Below are positions 32,158-45,600 of a stretch of 64,000 nucleotides of DNA, piece after piece. How positions within the stretch are numbered: the first letter of the stretch is position 1; every line of letters begins with the position of its first letter. The notes under the pieces are model-generated. The model ran no database searches. It was not told the DNA's origin and was given only the letters and a program-made list of their open reading frames with translations. The position numbers and the translations under genes are program-made. The DNA comes from Pempheris klunzingeri (lineage: Eukaryota > Chordata > Actinopteri > Acropomatiformes > Pempheridae), in the NCBI RefSeq assembly GCF_042242105.1, contig NC_092022.1:12148001-12212000 (forward strand), written 5' to 3'.

Positions 32158-32271
32158 ACTACATTTCCCATGTTTTACAACGGTCCAATCAAAGTGACGT
32201 ACAACCGGTATATATTTGACGTCGCTGAACGATGACGTCCTCAGTGGGGTCGATTCCGTAGCGATCGGTAC
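32158..32271 (+). promoter_or_regulatory. rpl41: rpl41 promoter and non-coding exon 1
   Basis: Motifs in order: ACTACATTTCCCA (ZNF143-like, near 32158-32171), CCAAT (32185-32189), TGACGT (32195-32200), TATATA around 32208-32214, TGACGTC (32217-32223) and TGACGTC (32233-32239). A perfect donor (GTAAGT from 32272) ends non-coding exon 1, and exon 2 begins at 32366 after TTTACAG. CREB/ATF binding to the TGACGTC sites is inference. Confidence 0.6.
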
Positions 32272-32379
32272 GTAAGTCGTTGAAGTTTGGTGTCACAATC
32301 CAAGTTAATCATCCTCTTTTTGAATCAATCCAACTAATCCTACACGCTTTCCTCTCTGTTTACAGCCTCCCCCTTCGAC

Positions 32380-32792
32380 ATGAGAGCGAAGGTTTGTGTT
32401 TAATGTCTGTGTGATCAAATTATCCCATTTTCTAGTTGTGCTAACACATGCTGGCGTGGTAGCTAGCTTGACGGGCTAGTACAGCACGCCCGTTAGCATT
32501 CAGTGTAAAATACACGTTTTTCTACTGTTTGTCTACTTCAGCTTAGTACATTTTTGTTTTCATAAATGCATCATTTTAACGAGAAATTAATGAAACGTTT
32601 TTCTCTTCCGTAGTGGAGAAAGAAGCGCATGCGCAGGTAAGACTGTACGCAGCATGTTTGCAGTCATACAGTAGCACCAACTTCACCCTTTTATGCCCTC
32701 TAGAGAAGGATTATCAGCTGACTGTCTCTCTGTAAAAATCACTTTATAGGCTGAAGCGTAAAAGGAGAAAGATGAGGCAGAGGTCTAAGTAA
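32380..32792 (+). CDS. rpl41: 60S ribosomal protein L41 (eL41), 25 aa
   Basis: Three coding exons: 32380-32391 (12 nt), 32614-32636 (23 nt) and 32750-32792 (43 nt). Together they give 25 codons plus TAA. The peptide begins MRAKWRKKRMRR and ends MRQRSK; about two thirds of its residues are Arg or Lys. Length and sequence match the eukaryotic eL41 family, the smallest ribosomal protein, a single helix at the bridge between the ribosomal subunits. Exon splitting matches the compact vertebrate gene. The gene is so small that ordinary length cutoffs miss it, and its middle exon of 23 nt is a microexon. Confidence 0.97.
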
Positions 32793-33060
32793 GCTGTCCT
32801 CTCCGCCATGGCTGTGCACGTGTTGTCAACAACCAGATCGGTGAGCTCAGCTGGAGCTCCAGGACCCTCCCGGTGCCAAGTCTGAGGCCGGTGGCCTCGC
32901 AGCAGCATCATCATCACCATCACCTGAGGCAGCCGATTGATGCTGGAGAGCTGATTGAAGACCTGCTGGATGACGGGCTTTTCTTCTGGGACATTCTGGA
33001 CTCTTTGTCCTTAATTCCTCAAGTTTTGTCACTTGTTTTTTGTTTATACCGATTAAAAGT
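32793..33060 (+). other. rpl41: rpl41 3' UTR
   Basis: About 265 nt from the stop to an ATTAAA signal at 33052-33057. It contains GACATTCTGGACT, which I recall also from the human RPL41 3' UTR. One frame is open throughout but has no ATG. Confidence 0.65.
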
Positions 33061-33070
33061 TTGGTTTTAA

Positions 33071-35363
33071 AAATAGATTTCTTGTGTTTTTTTTTTATTA
33101 GCTGTCAAAGTACAAGTTGTCTCTTGTCTAGCTGATAGTGGCGGTTAAAAATAGTTTCCAGTTATACCTGTCCTCTTCTAGGTGCTCTTGTGTCAAAATA
33201 GGAAAATCATGGATTTAATTAAATGCCTAGATTTTCTTTCAGCTGCTTTGATTTCAGGGTCCTGGTAATGTGAATGCTGGTTCACAATCATGTCCTATTG
33301 TGCCACTTGAGTTCAATGTTATAATTGCACTATAACTTGATCCTAATATCACAAGCTGGTTTTTCTGCCTTGATGGGAAATGGCCAATTAGGGCAGTCAC
33401 TAAGCCAGATAACTGCTTTCAATGGCTCACTTGAGAAACAAATTATTCAGATCCCATAATTAAGCAGTTGGATAGTTTTACATTAGTGAAGTAGAAGTGT
33501 GAAATGGATAAATGGTTTGCAGACACATGTAACTGTTGTGGGCACATTTCTCTAAAAAAACATTTCATATTGATCCCATGACGTGAGTGAGTGTGACTGC
33601 TGTAACCTTTGCACAGAGATCTCAAGAAAAACAACTCACTGTTGTGTTTTTACCCTTGAAGGCGGTCCAATAATTCATCCTGTCCTCAGCCAAGGTGATT
33701 ACAAATAGGCTGTTACTGGAAAACAGTGTTAAAGAGGATGGTGTCCCTATCGTTCTGTTTTTACAACTTCATTCTCTTTTCCATTTGCAGCCACAACTCA
33801 AGATAAAGCTGTAAGAAGAATAATGCCGTCTACATTGCCCTTTAGTACATTAAACCTTGTGGAACTGCAAGAAAAACTTCCCTATTCAAGGCACAGGAAT
33901 TAAAGCATGATTAAACATATTTTAAAGGTCCTAGACAATATATTTTCTAAACAGGACAAAGATTAAAACAGTTCAAGAAGCGTAATGCTAATGTGTGCAT
34001 AAGGTTTTAGAAGACACATACCCTTTTCTGTGTGATCCTCTCTGTCATCTAGCTTCAGTTTACAGATAAGAGATGACTGAGGCATCCATACATGGAAGTA
34101 TCATCTGTAACTGTAAACTGCCCTGATGGTGTTGATTTGAGAGTGAGCTGTCAAAGCCTCAGGATCTTGTCTCTTAGTATTGACCCTAACAAACTAGAGG
34201 ATGTAATCCAGGTCAAATAGAAGATTTAATTACAGGGCAGCAACCAAATATGCTGACTCTGTCCTCACCAGTGAAAGAAGAATGTAGTTTTAGGATACAG
34301 AATATTTTAAGAGGGTAAAACAGACAGGGTGGAAATGCCCCCAAAACAGACGTTATAGTACCCACACTAGTCCCATTTAGATAATATAGCTAGTGAATTA
34401 GGAGTTTCCGTTTTTAACCACAAAAATACTGAAAAATGCTGAATCTGCTCATTTCATATTGAGTCACAGGCACAGCACAACACAGTTACAACAGGAGGTC
34501 AGCTTCATGTGACATAGATCCTTGAATTTACATGAAACTTCAATATAATTGACATGATTTTATTCATCCTTTTACCTCAATTCACAATGTACAAAACTTT
34601 CTAATATCTCCCCCTTCTCTGTATTAACTGTACATATTTTTTTTATATGTTCTCCTGTCTGCTGTGACAGTTAACATTACCAGCGTCGTGGGACTTACAG
34701 GAAATGTTCAAATGTCAGGGCTGGCTGCAACGGTTGCGGAAATTCAGGCCTTGTCAGCCAAACTGTGGCCCCATGCCCGCAGCTGTAGACATGTCCCGAT
34801 GCGTGCAGAGGTGTGAGGGCCCTTCAATGATGCGTTCAGTTTTAATTACACTAATTATAACACAGAAGTCCATAATTGGACTTTCACTTGTCCATTCAGT
34901 TAAAAGCTTTCCTTGCTGCCCTAAAGTCATTTGCTTTGTTGAGCATAAATCCATGTGCATAATTAATGGCAACAAAGAACTGGCACTTGACTGACATGAG
35001 GCCCAGTTTGAACTTTGGCTTTGTCTTACATGATTTGGCCGCATCATTTCGACATCACAGATAAGACTCACCATCCTGTGACTGCTACTTCTGCTTCTCC
35101 CTGCTGGAGAGCAAAGCAGTTGATTTCATCACTGAGATGCAGATGGTTGTTTGTTGAAATGTGCTTGTTCCTTATGTTTGACAGCCTTGCTAAAACGTGA
35201 ACAAATGTTGGTTATAGATGGAGTCAGTCGGCCTGGAAGTATTTTGGTGGTTAGTACAGACTTCTATTGCAGAGACAATCAAAGCTATATAGATGTTAAA
35301 AAAACATCTATAATACTGGTTTCTCATCTCAGCTGTGAACAGAACTCTCACATCTAACAAAAA

Positions 35364-35428
<65 letters not shown>

Positions 35429-35780
35429 ATACCTTGTCCTTTATAGATAAAAACATAAACAGACCTGATTATAAATAATGAAAAACAGTCTATACATGTA
35501 CAATATAAAAGCAGGCTACCAAATGCAGCTACAGTAACAACTTAAAGAGAAAAACAGCCATTGATTAAACAGGAAGGAAAACCATAAATGTATTTTGCAT
35601 TTTCTAGGAATAACATAAACTTTTTGTACGTGTTCTCCAAATCTCGCTGAATCTCACACCTCAAACTGAAATCTTAAATATTTATGTTCGAAATACAGTT
35701 TATAGATGAAAGAAATCAGCTATGCAGACGCTTTTGTTGCTCTTAGGCCATGTTCAGTGCCTTCATCTATCTGTTTGCAT
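33071..35780. other. Intergenic DNA between rpl41 and esyt1
   Basis: No exon with recognisable protein similarity. In humans ZC3H10 sits in this interval; I find no zinc-finger coding exon here, so it is absent, moved, or not recognisable. The only clear feature is the ATCT microsatellite. Confidence 0.5.
35364..35428. repeat. (ATCT)n microsatellite
   Basis: About 16 uninterrupted tetranucleotide units. Confidence 0.98.
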
Positions 35781-35829
35781 AGAGTGAGATCAAACTTTTC
35801 ACCCTCCGAGCAAACACAGCTAATTGGCT

Positions 35830-36658
35830 GCCAGGCAACCAGGCAACCGGGGATACATTTAAAACAGGATCAGTTTTAGTTGCCACGAGTAACATGTGGA
35901 AAAACCACATGGTCCCAGCCTGAGGAGCCCAGTTCACCTGCCTTTATGTGGTGCGTTAACATTGCGTAATAACAGCGCACCTCCTGGAGGCGCCGCTTGC
36001 ACCCACTCCAGTGGAAAGTGAACGCCACCTCAGCTGGTGCTCCAACTCAGTGTGAAGCAGCAGAGGCAGGACAGCTCTCTGTCAGCTGTGAGAGCTGCTG
36101 CAGTGGAGATGAGCGCTTGCGCACGCAGCAGGATTTAATCCGGTTATGTAAAAAAAAAAAAAAAAAGAAGGTTGAGCAGCCTGTGCATCGTACGGTGGGT
36201 GCAGCTAGTTTGCACGGTGATGATGGTGCTACTCTGAGTTACACGCGTCTTCACTTAAAATAAACAGTCGTTCACTTTGCATGTATGTAATACGCTCCGC
36301 CCGAGCCAGTCGGTGCATGACGCTACAAGTTAATTCTCGGGTTTGGGTTTCCACTGGATTTCTCATGAAGGAGGGCTTGAAGCAGAGCCCGCCCTCACAG
36401 GTCTTGTGCTTACCCAGCTGTGAGAGAAGCTTTACACGTAAATGAAACTCGGATCTGCCCATTTTAGTGCCCTGCAGAAACGAGAGGGAGAGCAGCAGCG
36501 ACCATGATCTAACCGAGCGAAGCCCGCAGTTCGTCGGTGATTCCTCGATGCTCTCTGTTAGAAGTCGGTGGTAGCTCCTCGGTGGCGCTCGCCACTCAGT
36601 CACAGAAACAGAGAAGCTGAAGGCCAGGTCGAGCCTGTGAAGTTAACCGGATCTTGCG
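35830..36658 (+). promoter_or_regulatory. esyt1: esyt1 upstream region and 5' UTR
   Basis: CpG-containing sequence rising in GC content towards the start codon. A GC box (CTCCGCCCG) lies near 36295. Two GGCAACC half sites at 35834-35849 resemble RFX half sites. The start of transcription is not determined; a poly-A run at 36150-36166 is probably non-transcribed. Confidence 0.4.
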
Positions 36659-39600
36659 ATGCTACGCGCGGATGCAGAGCGGGCAGCCCCGGCCTCACCG
36701 AGCCAGTCCCCCGGTGGACGAGCGGTGAGCGTGCTGTGGTCGTTTGGGAAATGCCTGGGTGCTCTTCTGCCGGTCTACCTGGCAGGATATTATGGCTTCA
36801 GCATCAGCGTAGTCCTGTTCGGTCTGATGATTTACATGGGATGGAAACACAGTCGACTGGAGAAAGTGATGAGGCTCAAGTCTGCCATGTACCTTCTGGA
36901 GAACGAAAAGAAATTCACCACTGAGAGCGTTTTCAGAGCCAAACGGGATTTGCCCCCCTGGGTAAGTCTGACACACAGCACCTGCCACGGTCATTCTCTG
37001 CAGTCTGTATCACCTGTGTCACATCTGCCACATCTGTCAGGCTGAACTTAAGCTGCAGCTTCTTTGCATCACTGTGACAGTCTGTAATGCTGCAAATTCA
37101 AAGGCGCATGCTGTTTATTTAGAGGCTCCAGACTTCATAAAGTGGACACATTTAGGGAAAAAAAAAAAGGATAGGGAGACCATTTCTGTGTGTATGACTG
37201 TCCCTTTTGTTCACAGTATTTCCTCCTGTCCCTGACCAGCCCCGTATTTAGACATTCCTAATGTGCAGTGCCAAGGGAATTACGGCTGCCACACTGAGGA
37301 ATGTGACTTCACATGTCAGATGAGATCTTTGTAGTGGGAAGGTGGAAAGGATTATTTTATTAGTACTGAGGCGACCTTACAGACTGTATACGCACATGTA
37401 TAAAGACTAAAATGATTCATCTGGCAATGGGAGAGATTCTCTGCATGTTTTCTGCTCTCAGTTCACTTGAGTAAAGCTGCTGTTGACCTTATCTGGCTCC
37501 AAAAACCTGATGACTCATAAACATCCCTCCGAGCAGAGGCAGGGACCAGGACCACCATATCTGGATAGAGAGCTAGAGAGAGCAAACACAGTGTGCGTGT
37601 GCCTGTGCGTGTACGTGTGTGCGTGTGTGTGGTTTTCTTTAGAGCGGATAGGCCTAATCTTGAGATCATGCCTCTACGGTTTTAGACTGATGTGCATGTG
37701 GTTGGTGGTTTCCTGAATATTTCTTGTTAGGCCTGTATTTATTTAGATATGTTGACAGATACATTATATATTTTACAGATAAAACACGGTGGAAATGCTG
37801 CATTGTAGTTCAACTCTTCTAACATAAAATTAAACTGCATGTTCTGAAAATCCTTTGTTTTACACACACGAGGACGTTACTGAAGTATCTGCTGCCGCTC
37901 ACTCCACATGCTCAGATAATATCACTAAAAGAATCATCTCAAGTATTTTAACTACTCTGCTCAGGGCTGCAGGTTATTTTACACCACTGTGTTGAATTTG
38001 AGTTCAAGCCTGACCAAAATGACTTGTCCACAGGTCAACTTTCCAGATGTGGAAAAAGTGGAGTGGCTGAATAAGGTATGTTTTTCCACTCAGACTTTGC
38101 ATATGTGCAGCTGTGCAATTTTGCATCAGGAACTTTTTAAAGAATCCCCTGTACCTCAGCACCTTGTACGATGTTCTGCCTGACTCAGCTAAACTCTTAG
38201 CAAAGCAAAGGAAACAACAATTTCAAGATAAGGTGTTCATGTTTCACTTGAGTTACTCCAACAGTAGCTCTGCTGCCTCACGTTTAAGAAGATAAAGAAC
38301 ACTTATGTGGACTTAAAGTGACCTGGCTCCTGCTGCAGCCTCTCCATCAGAGCAGATCATCTGCTGGTGTAATTAAGAGGCAGGGAGAGTCTGCTCAGAT
38401 CATATCGCAGCACTCTTTGTCTCTGTCAGTACAGTAACCTCGCATCAGCATAGGGCAAGCGTGGAGATGAATGCTAATCATACGAAGCTCCCTTCTGGAG
38501 GCAAAAATGTAATGAACTCATCGAAAGAGGCCCAGATTGTAGGATGGTAATTTGCTGCGCTCATCTTTCACCAGCCCACGTCTCTCCTTCAGGCTTCCCG
38601 ACATGTGATCTGGCCGTTCACACTTACCCTTCTCACTTGCAGCCATAAAGCAAACACACATCAGCCCTGAAATGTTCACACCTTTTATTATATTTGGCAG
38701 CTTGTAGAAATTAGTGCCCGGAAAGACATGAAGCTCATGTGATGTACACGAAAAAGCCTTTGAGGATGTTGCACCTCTACATGGAGTGCACCGTTCCTGA
38801 CTGCATGTTTGTAACTGTATCATAAATAATGTACTGTATATGATACTCTCCTGGCGCTGTAGCATGTTATCATCACCACTCCCATGAGGAGTTTGAAGGT
38901 CAGAGGATCAGTAAACAGTAGGTGAGAAGACCTAGCGCCTTGCTTTCACACTGAAACGCTGAAGCTAACACCAATGTGACGCTGTGAGGAGTGATAATAC
39001 TAATACAGCCATTCAAATCATCACATAGAATCAATGGAAAATATATCAAGTGAAACTTATTGCTTTAATGGTTTTAATCTTCTAAATTTCACACTATTCA
39101 CTTTGTAGTGAGTAAAATACTTTCTAGGTTACAGTAGTACTTAATAGGAGTCAATCCATTAATTAGAAGTGTATCAGTTGAACTTTTCCTCATAATTAGA
39201 GCCAAATTACATTGTTCTCTCTTGTAGGAAGTTATGAGGAAGTTATGGACTCATGACATAAAAAATGAATAAAGTGCTCATGTGCCTCCTCATGACCTGC
39301 TTTAATTTTACTTTAGTATGATGCTCTCCAAAGTAACTGGAGGGCATGTGCTTACTTTATTTCTTAGTCATCTTCCTGAATTATTGATGACTGAACTATT
39401 GTTCACTATTTTGTTTTCATCCTCCGTCAGATTGGCTGTTTTGGCTAAATTTATCTGAAAAGCTTGTCAACCACAGGGCAAACATTCTGTGGTCATGGTT
39501 TTGTGAATCGCGTGTATGTCTGTGTGTTTATGGTTCTTTGTTATTTGCTGTCATGCTTTACTGAATAATTCAGGAAGCACTTTGCTGTGACTAAGTATTT

Positions 39601-42600
39601 ACATAAATGAAAATTCATCGTTACTCACAGTTATATTACCACCAAAACAACCGTGAGCCCCATTTGCTTCCTTGATTTATTTTATACTATCATATGAATC
39701 GTACATATAACAAAACATTGGATCATGTTGTTGCCATATTCAAATCTGCCAGGAATTAATGGCCATGTGTTCTGTCATGTAGATCCTTCAGCAGGCTTGG
39801 CCCTTTGTTGGCCAGTATCTGGAGAAGTTGCTGGTGGAAACCATTGCTCCGGCCATCCGTGCCTCCAGCATTCATCTGCAGACTCTCAGCTTCACCAAGG
39901 TCAACATAGGAGACAAGGTAGCTAAATGGCCCGTCATAAAAGCAGCAATTTATTCTGTTAATGTTCCACGACCAAGAAAAGACAGCGGAGCCCGGGGTAT
40001 TAATGTGGGTGATATGTATGTAAGTCTGGTAATACAGGGCTGTTTTCACTAGCCTGTATATTACAAGCATAAAGATGAATGATTTCATCAAAGAGGATGA
40101 TAATCTTCATGTGTGTCTTTGCTCGTGTGTTTTCATGTAGTCTCAATCAGTCTTATTTACTTTTTTGTAACAGCAGCTGTTGTGTTCACAGGCTGTGAAA
40201 GTGGTTGGCGTAAAGGCTCACACAGAGCACGATAAGAGACAAGTTATGTTGGATTTATACCTGAGGTAATGCATCACAACTTTTTCATTTTTTGATATTG
40301 TCGCTTGTGTATAAGCAGCCAGTCAGTCAAGTCAGACAGTTAGATATTTCTGAGCTCTTCACTGGGATAGGGTTTGTCTGTTATAGCAGATCTTTGTTTA
40401 CTTAACATTAAAAAAGAAAACACCCCAATCATAAGTCACATCAGCTGCTTCCCTTGGTTAAACACATATCTTTAGACTTGTCACTGCTCTTCCTCCTGCA
40501 GCTACGCCGGAGATGTCGAGATAAATGTAGAAATCAAGAAGTACTTCTGCAAAGCTGGAGTGAAAGGAGTCCAGGTATAAGAATGAATATTAAGATATTC
40601 TTACATTATTTGTCATAGTTAAGTGGCCTGAAAACAAACTTTCAACATTACATTTTCTCTTTGCAGCTGCATGGCAAGCTGCGTGTCATCCTCGAGCCTC
40701 TAATCGGAGATGTGCCCCTGGTTGGAGCCATCACAATGTTTTTCATCCGCAGGCCTGTGAGTGTAGCACCAGTGAACCACATCTGATTACTTTTCGGTTT
40801 TGCACTGTGTTGTTATTCAAGGTCTACACTTATGTATTCATATGACTCTATACTCTGTGTCATAGAAACTGGACATCAACTGGACTGGGCTGACTAACCT
40901 GTTAGATATCCCCGGACTGAAGTGAGTTTATACGATACATTTCTGTGTGGATTTCTTTCAGGCTGCAGTGACCGAATGTGTCGGTTTGTTTTTAATTGTT
41001 TTTTTTAATGAGGAGTGCCTGTGTGTGGAGTAGCACTGATGACGATTTAACATGCAGAAAAGTTTAGGGGCTACTTTTTTTTTGTAACGATAGATACATT
41101 TCAGAGAATTTATTGTTTATTTAGCCACTAGAATCACAGAGGTTTTTCTGTTCAGTGACGGATCTGTGTGGTCACATCCTTAAAGGGTAAGTGTAGTGGT
41201 ATCCTATATTTTTGTTCTTGTCAACAAATCCTGTGAAAAGACTGAAACCAACAATACATTCATCCTACTCACAAATAGCCAAGAAGCGGATAGCTCATTT
41301 CTGTGTAACACAGAGCTCTTATTTTTGCCACATTGTTCCTCCGTTTATTTAGAGTCCGTGCCGCACACACTTTCCTGTTGCCTGAAATACTCAATAAAGC
41401 ACCAAATGTGTATTAATCCACGTCAGAAAATAGTCCCCAACAATTCCAGTATTTACTCCTGTTTGACATGTGGAGGAACATTTTCTAAAAACTGCAGTGC
41501 CAAGCTGTTTTTAGGAAGTTACTTACCCAAAGAATATATTTATGACATATATGTATATATTTCTATGGTATGAATGTAAATGATGAGTATAAACTCGTTC
41601 TTGGGGCAGAGTACTGCAGACAGGATAGAGAAGTCAAAAGACAAACAAAATAACATGTCGTTGGTTTTGTTCTCTTTATGGCATTTGTTGATAATAAGGA
41701 AAATATTGAGCAATGTCAGCCTTATCCTTTAACTTTATGCCATACTGGTGCTCTTTTTTTTTGTATTCAGTATATATATTATGACTCTATGCACTTAAAC
41801 TGAAGTAGTTTTTAAGGTCCATTATGTAAGGTCAGACTGCGGACAATGTAAAATCAACTACTGTACAATTAAATAGAATATGAAGATCAACTGATGGTCT
41901 GACAAATGGAAAAGATGCAACACCATTTAACATTCATATTCAGTGTAATTGTATGGTGGCTGATTCTCCACTGTGTGTTACGATCTTATATAATACACTG
42001 TAGTGAAAATACAATTAAAGCATTGTCAGAGGTGTACATTTGTTGCTGGCACATCAGTTCCCTCTGGCAATGCTTTCAATGACAGTTTGTCATTATTCTT
42101 TAATTGTATTCCTCTTTTAGATGACATTAGCCAACATGATTTCACAGAAATCTGTCCTCATCTTTAGCCAATGGGTGCTTCCTGTTGGTTCTGTTGCTGA
42201 GAACCTGAATATCATGTTATTTATGCATGCTCATATGTTAAGCAGTAGTATATAGCCTCTGTCTGTTTGTCTGTGTGTCCCTCCTCTGTGTGTCCACAAC
42301 GTCGTCCTGGCATTCATTTGCAGTGCCATGTCGGACACTATGATAATGGATGCAATAGCCTCCCACCTGGTGCTCCCCAACCGTCTCACTGTTCCCCTGG
42401 TGGCCGACCTGCACGTTGCGCAGCTCCGTTCCCCTCTCCCAAGGGTAACTGTCTTAATTATGAATGGCCTGGCAAAACATGGACCCGCACAGACTGAAGC
42501 AGATCTGTGTCAGCATATAAGTCGCAAGCAAACACATAGCCTGAAAGTCAAACAGCAAATTCACATTGTGAATGAACAACATGGATCCATGTTTTTGACT

Positions 42601-45600
42601 TTCTTTGTGCCTGCATGTGTTTTGCTGCACATGCTAGGGAGTTGTGCGTATCCACCTGCTGGAGGCTGAGGACCTGACCGCCAAAGACACAGTCATCAAG
42701 GGCCTAATCGATGGGAAGTCGGACCCGTATGCCGTTCTGCGTGTAGGAACCCAGATCTTCACCTCTCATCACGTGGACAGCAATCTGAACCCTCAGTGGA
42801 GGGAGATGTATGAGGTGAGAGGGGCTGGGAGGGAGGGAGGAAAATATATCTGCAACTGAGCTGGAAGAAACAAGAGATGTACAGCTTTGCCTTGAAATTC
42901 AAGTGCAGCACTTCCCACCAGCTTGTGTGCTAAAAGTTATAGCCCGGTGTTGTCCTTGCTTCATACAGATTGCATAGGGACATCTTTGGTAATAAACGTC
43001 ATTGTCATTGCCACATTCAGAGATAAACGGCTCTGTGGGGATTTGATCTACTTCTGTGGTAATAGGAAGCCCCTGCTCATGAGATAAGCGGCTCTTGCAA
43101 AACTGCTTGCTCAGGGACACATTTTCTCATGGTTTATGAAAATTGAACCAAACACTGAATAGATGTTAAATAGATGATCTACTGAGTGCAACAGTGAAAA
43201 GTTCTTGCCATTGTGATTCTGTTTGCATGTCTTTGTGTTATTGTGTCATGTGTGGCTGTATCTATATTTGTATATTTGTTGTGTGTATTGCGTATTTGTC
43301 CATTTATGTGTATGTGTGTGTATGTCAGGTGATTGTCCATGAAGTACCTGGTCAGGAGTTGGAAGTGGAAGTGTTTGACAAAGACCCAGACCAGGATGAC
43401 TTCCTGGGGAGGTAGCTTATTCATTCTCATTCATTTACTCTGTCTCTATGTGCTTCTCATGTCATCCCCATCTCTGCTATTGCCACGTTGGGCCATGATT
43501 CTGTAAAATTTTACCACCTTAGTCTCTTTGATTCTCTTCATTGATTCTCTCTCTCTCTCTGTATCTGTCCCACTTTCAGGGTCAAGGTGGATCTTGATAT
43601 CGTAAAGAAGGCCAGAGTTGTTGATGATGTAAGTTGTAATGCTTATGTTTAACCTTTTTGAGGTTTTGGACAAGATTTGGTGTTCTTCACTCAGATCACA
43701 TTATAAACACCAACCACAATAATTAAGTTTTTATGTTCTCTCTCTCAGGAAAATATCTGAGTAAGACTGCAGTAATCCTGTTAGCATGTGACATTACAGA
43801 GCTCATGTGTCTCCTCATGACCAGCTTTAATCTTCCTCTATCCTCAAAGAAATCAGCCAGCTGAGAAAAAATGTGTGTTTGATGAGGCCCCTGTTTGTGT
43901 AAACAGTGGTTTAATCTGAGGGACGTCCCATCCGGTAGTGTTCACCTCCGGCTGGAGTGGCTCTCTCTGCTGTCCTCTGCTGACAGACTGAGTGAGGTGA
44001 GTCTACTGGACGGCCTAATGGTACCAATAAATATGTTTTGCCCAGTAGGCAGCAGGGCTTTGGGTAGTGATGTGGACAAAATGCAAACACTGATAAGTAG
44101 CAGAGCATTATTTTTATATTGTTATGCCTTGTTATTTATGGTGTTTGACAGTATAGAAAGACAGGAAACATGGAGAGAAAGGATGATGACACGTGACAAA
44201 GGTTGCTGGCCATAATTCAACTGACCACTGCAATTACATTGTACATGTCTTAGACCACCTCCCTGTCATTGGACATTTATCTGATATTTATTTTATTTAA
44301 TTGTCAAAAATTACAAAATAAAAAGTTCAACTTATATTTTACCCATTGACTCAAATGTTGTTTTTGAGTTTAGGTCTGTGTGTGGCTTTGGGCTTTGAGG
44401 GTTTCAGATCATTTCCTCACATGCTTTTTGCCTTTGTTCTGTGTTCATCTACCAGGTGATCCAGAAGAACCAGAACTTGACCAGTAAGACGGCGGATCCT
44501 CCATCTGCTGCCATCCTGGCCATCTATCTTGATCAAGCTCACGAACTTCCTGTAAGATTAGCATTATTTAATACCATCCGCTATAGTGTGTGTTCAATTT
44601 TCCTCTGTCACCCACATCAATGTACTTGATATGTCATAGATGAGAAAAGGCAATAAGGACCCAAGCCCAATGGTGCAGATTTCCATTCAGGACGCAACTA
44701 AAGAGAGCAAGGTAAAACTTTAGCTTTTTCTCAGTACATTGAACTGCTCAAAATGAGAATAATGCTCGTAATCTGAGCATAATTATGTTTTCCCTTCTCG
44801 TCTACAGACTTGCTACGGGACGAACAGCCCTGTGTGGGAGGATGCCTTTACCTTCTTTATTCAGGATCCTCGCAAACAAGACATCGACATCCAAGTAAGT
44901 CATTATCAGCAATGAACACATTGAACACATCAATTAAACTAGCTGCTAAGATCTTTTAGTCAATTTGTGCCTTTGTTCACGTTTGTCTATTTAATCTGTT
45001 CATGGCCTTTTACCTTCATTATATCTGTGTTTCCTGCTGCTTTCATCCTAACTCCACATCTTCTGTTCCTGTGATTTCCAATCAGGTGAAAGATGATGAT
45101 CGTGCGCTGTCCCTGGGCAGCCTGACCATCCCTCTGACCCGCCTTCTGGCGACCTCTGAACTCACCATGGACCAGTGGTTCCAGCTGGAGAATTCTGGCT
45201 CTGCCAGCCGCATCTATGTCAAAATTGTTCTTAGGGTTGGTATTTCCCACACTTAGACAAATTTTTGTGCATTTTCAGACTCATTGGTGGAGTGCCGTAA
45301 ATAAGTGAGATGGCAAGTGGATTCGAGCCATGTTTTGGCCCAGCTGAAGTATCTTACAGACGACTTTGATGTCCAGCCAGCTCAGAAAGGCCTACTTTGG
45401 TCTTGGGAAACTACCATCAGACACATGCTTCATTATCACACCCTCAAATCGAGAACCCAAAATTAAAGTTCCCCCGGGTCTTTGTGTGTCTATTATCCTT
45501 GGAAATAAAGAATGTAATATACTGGAAAGATTATAAAATACTTGTAAAATACACCCAAAAATTTGCATCACTACATGAAAGTACTAGACTAAGGTAGACT

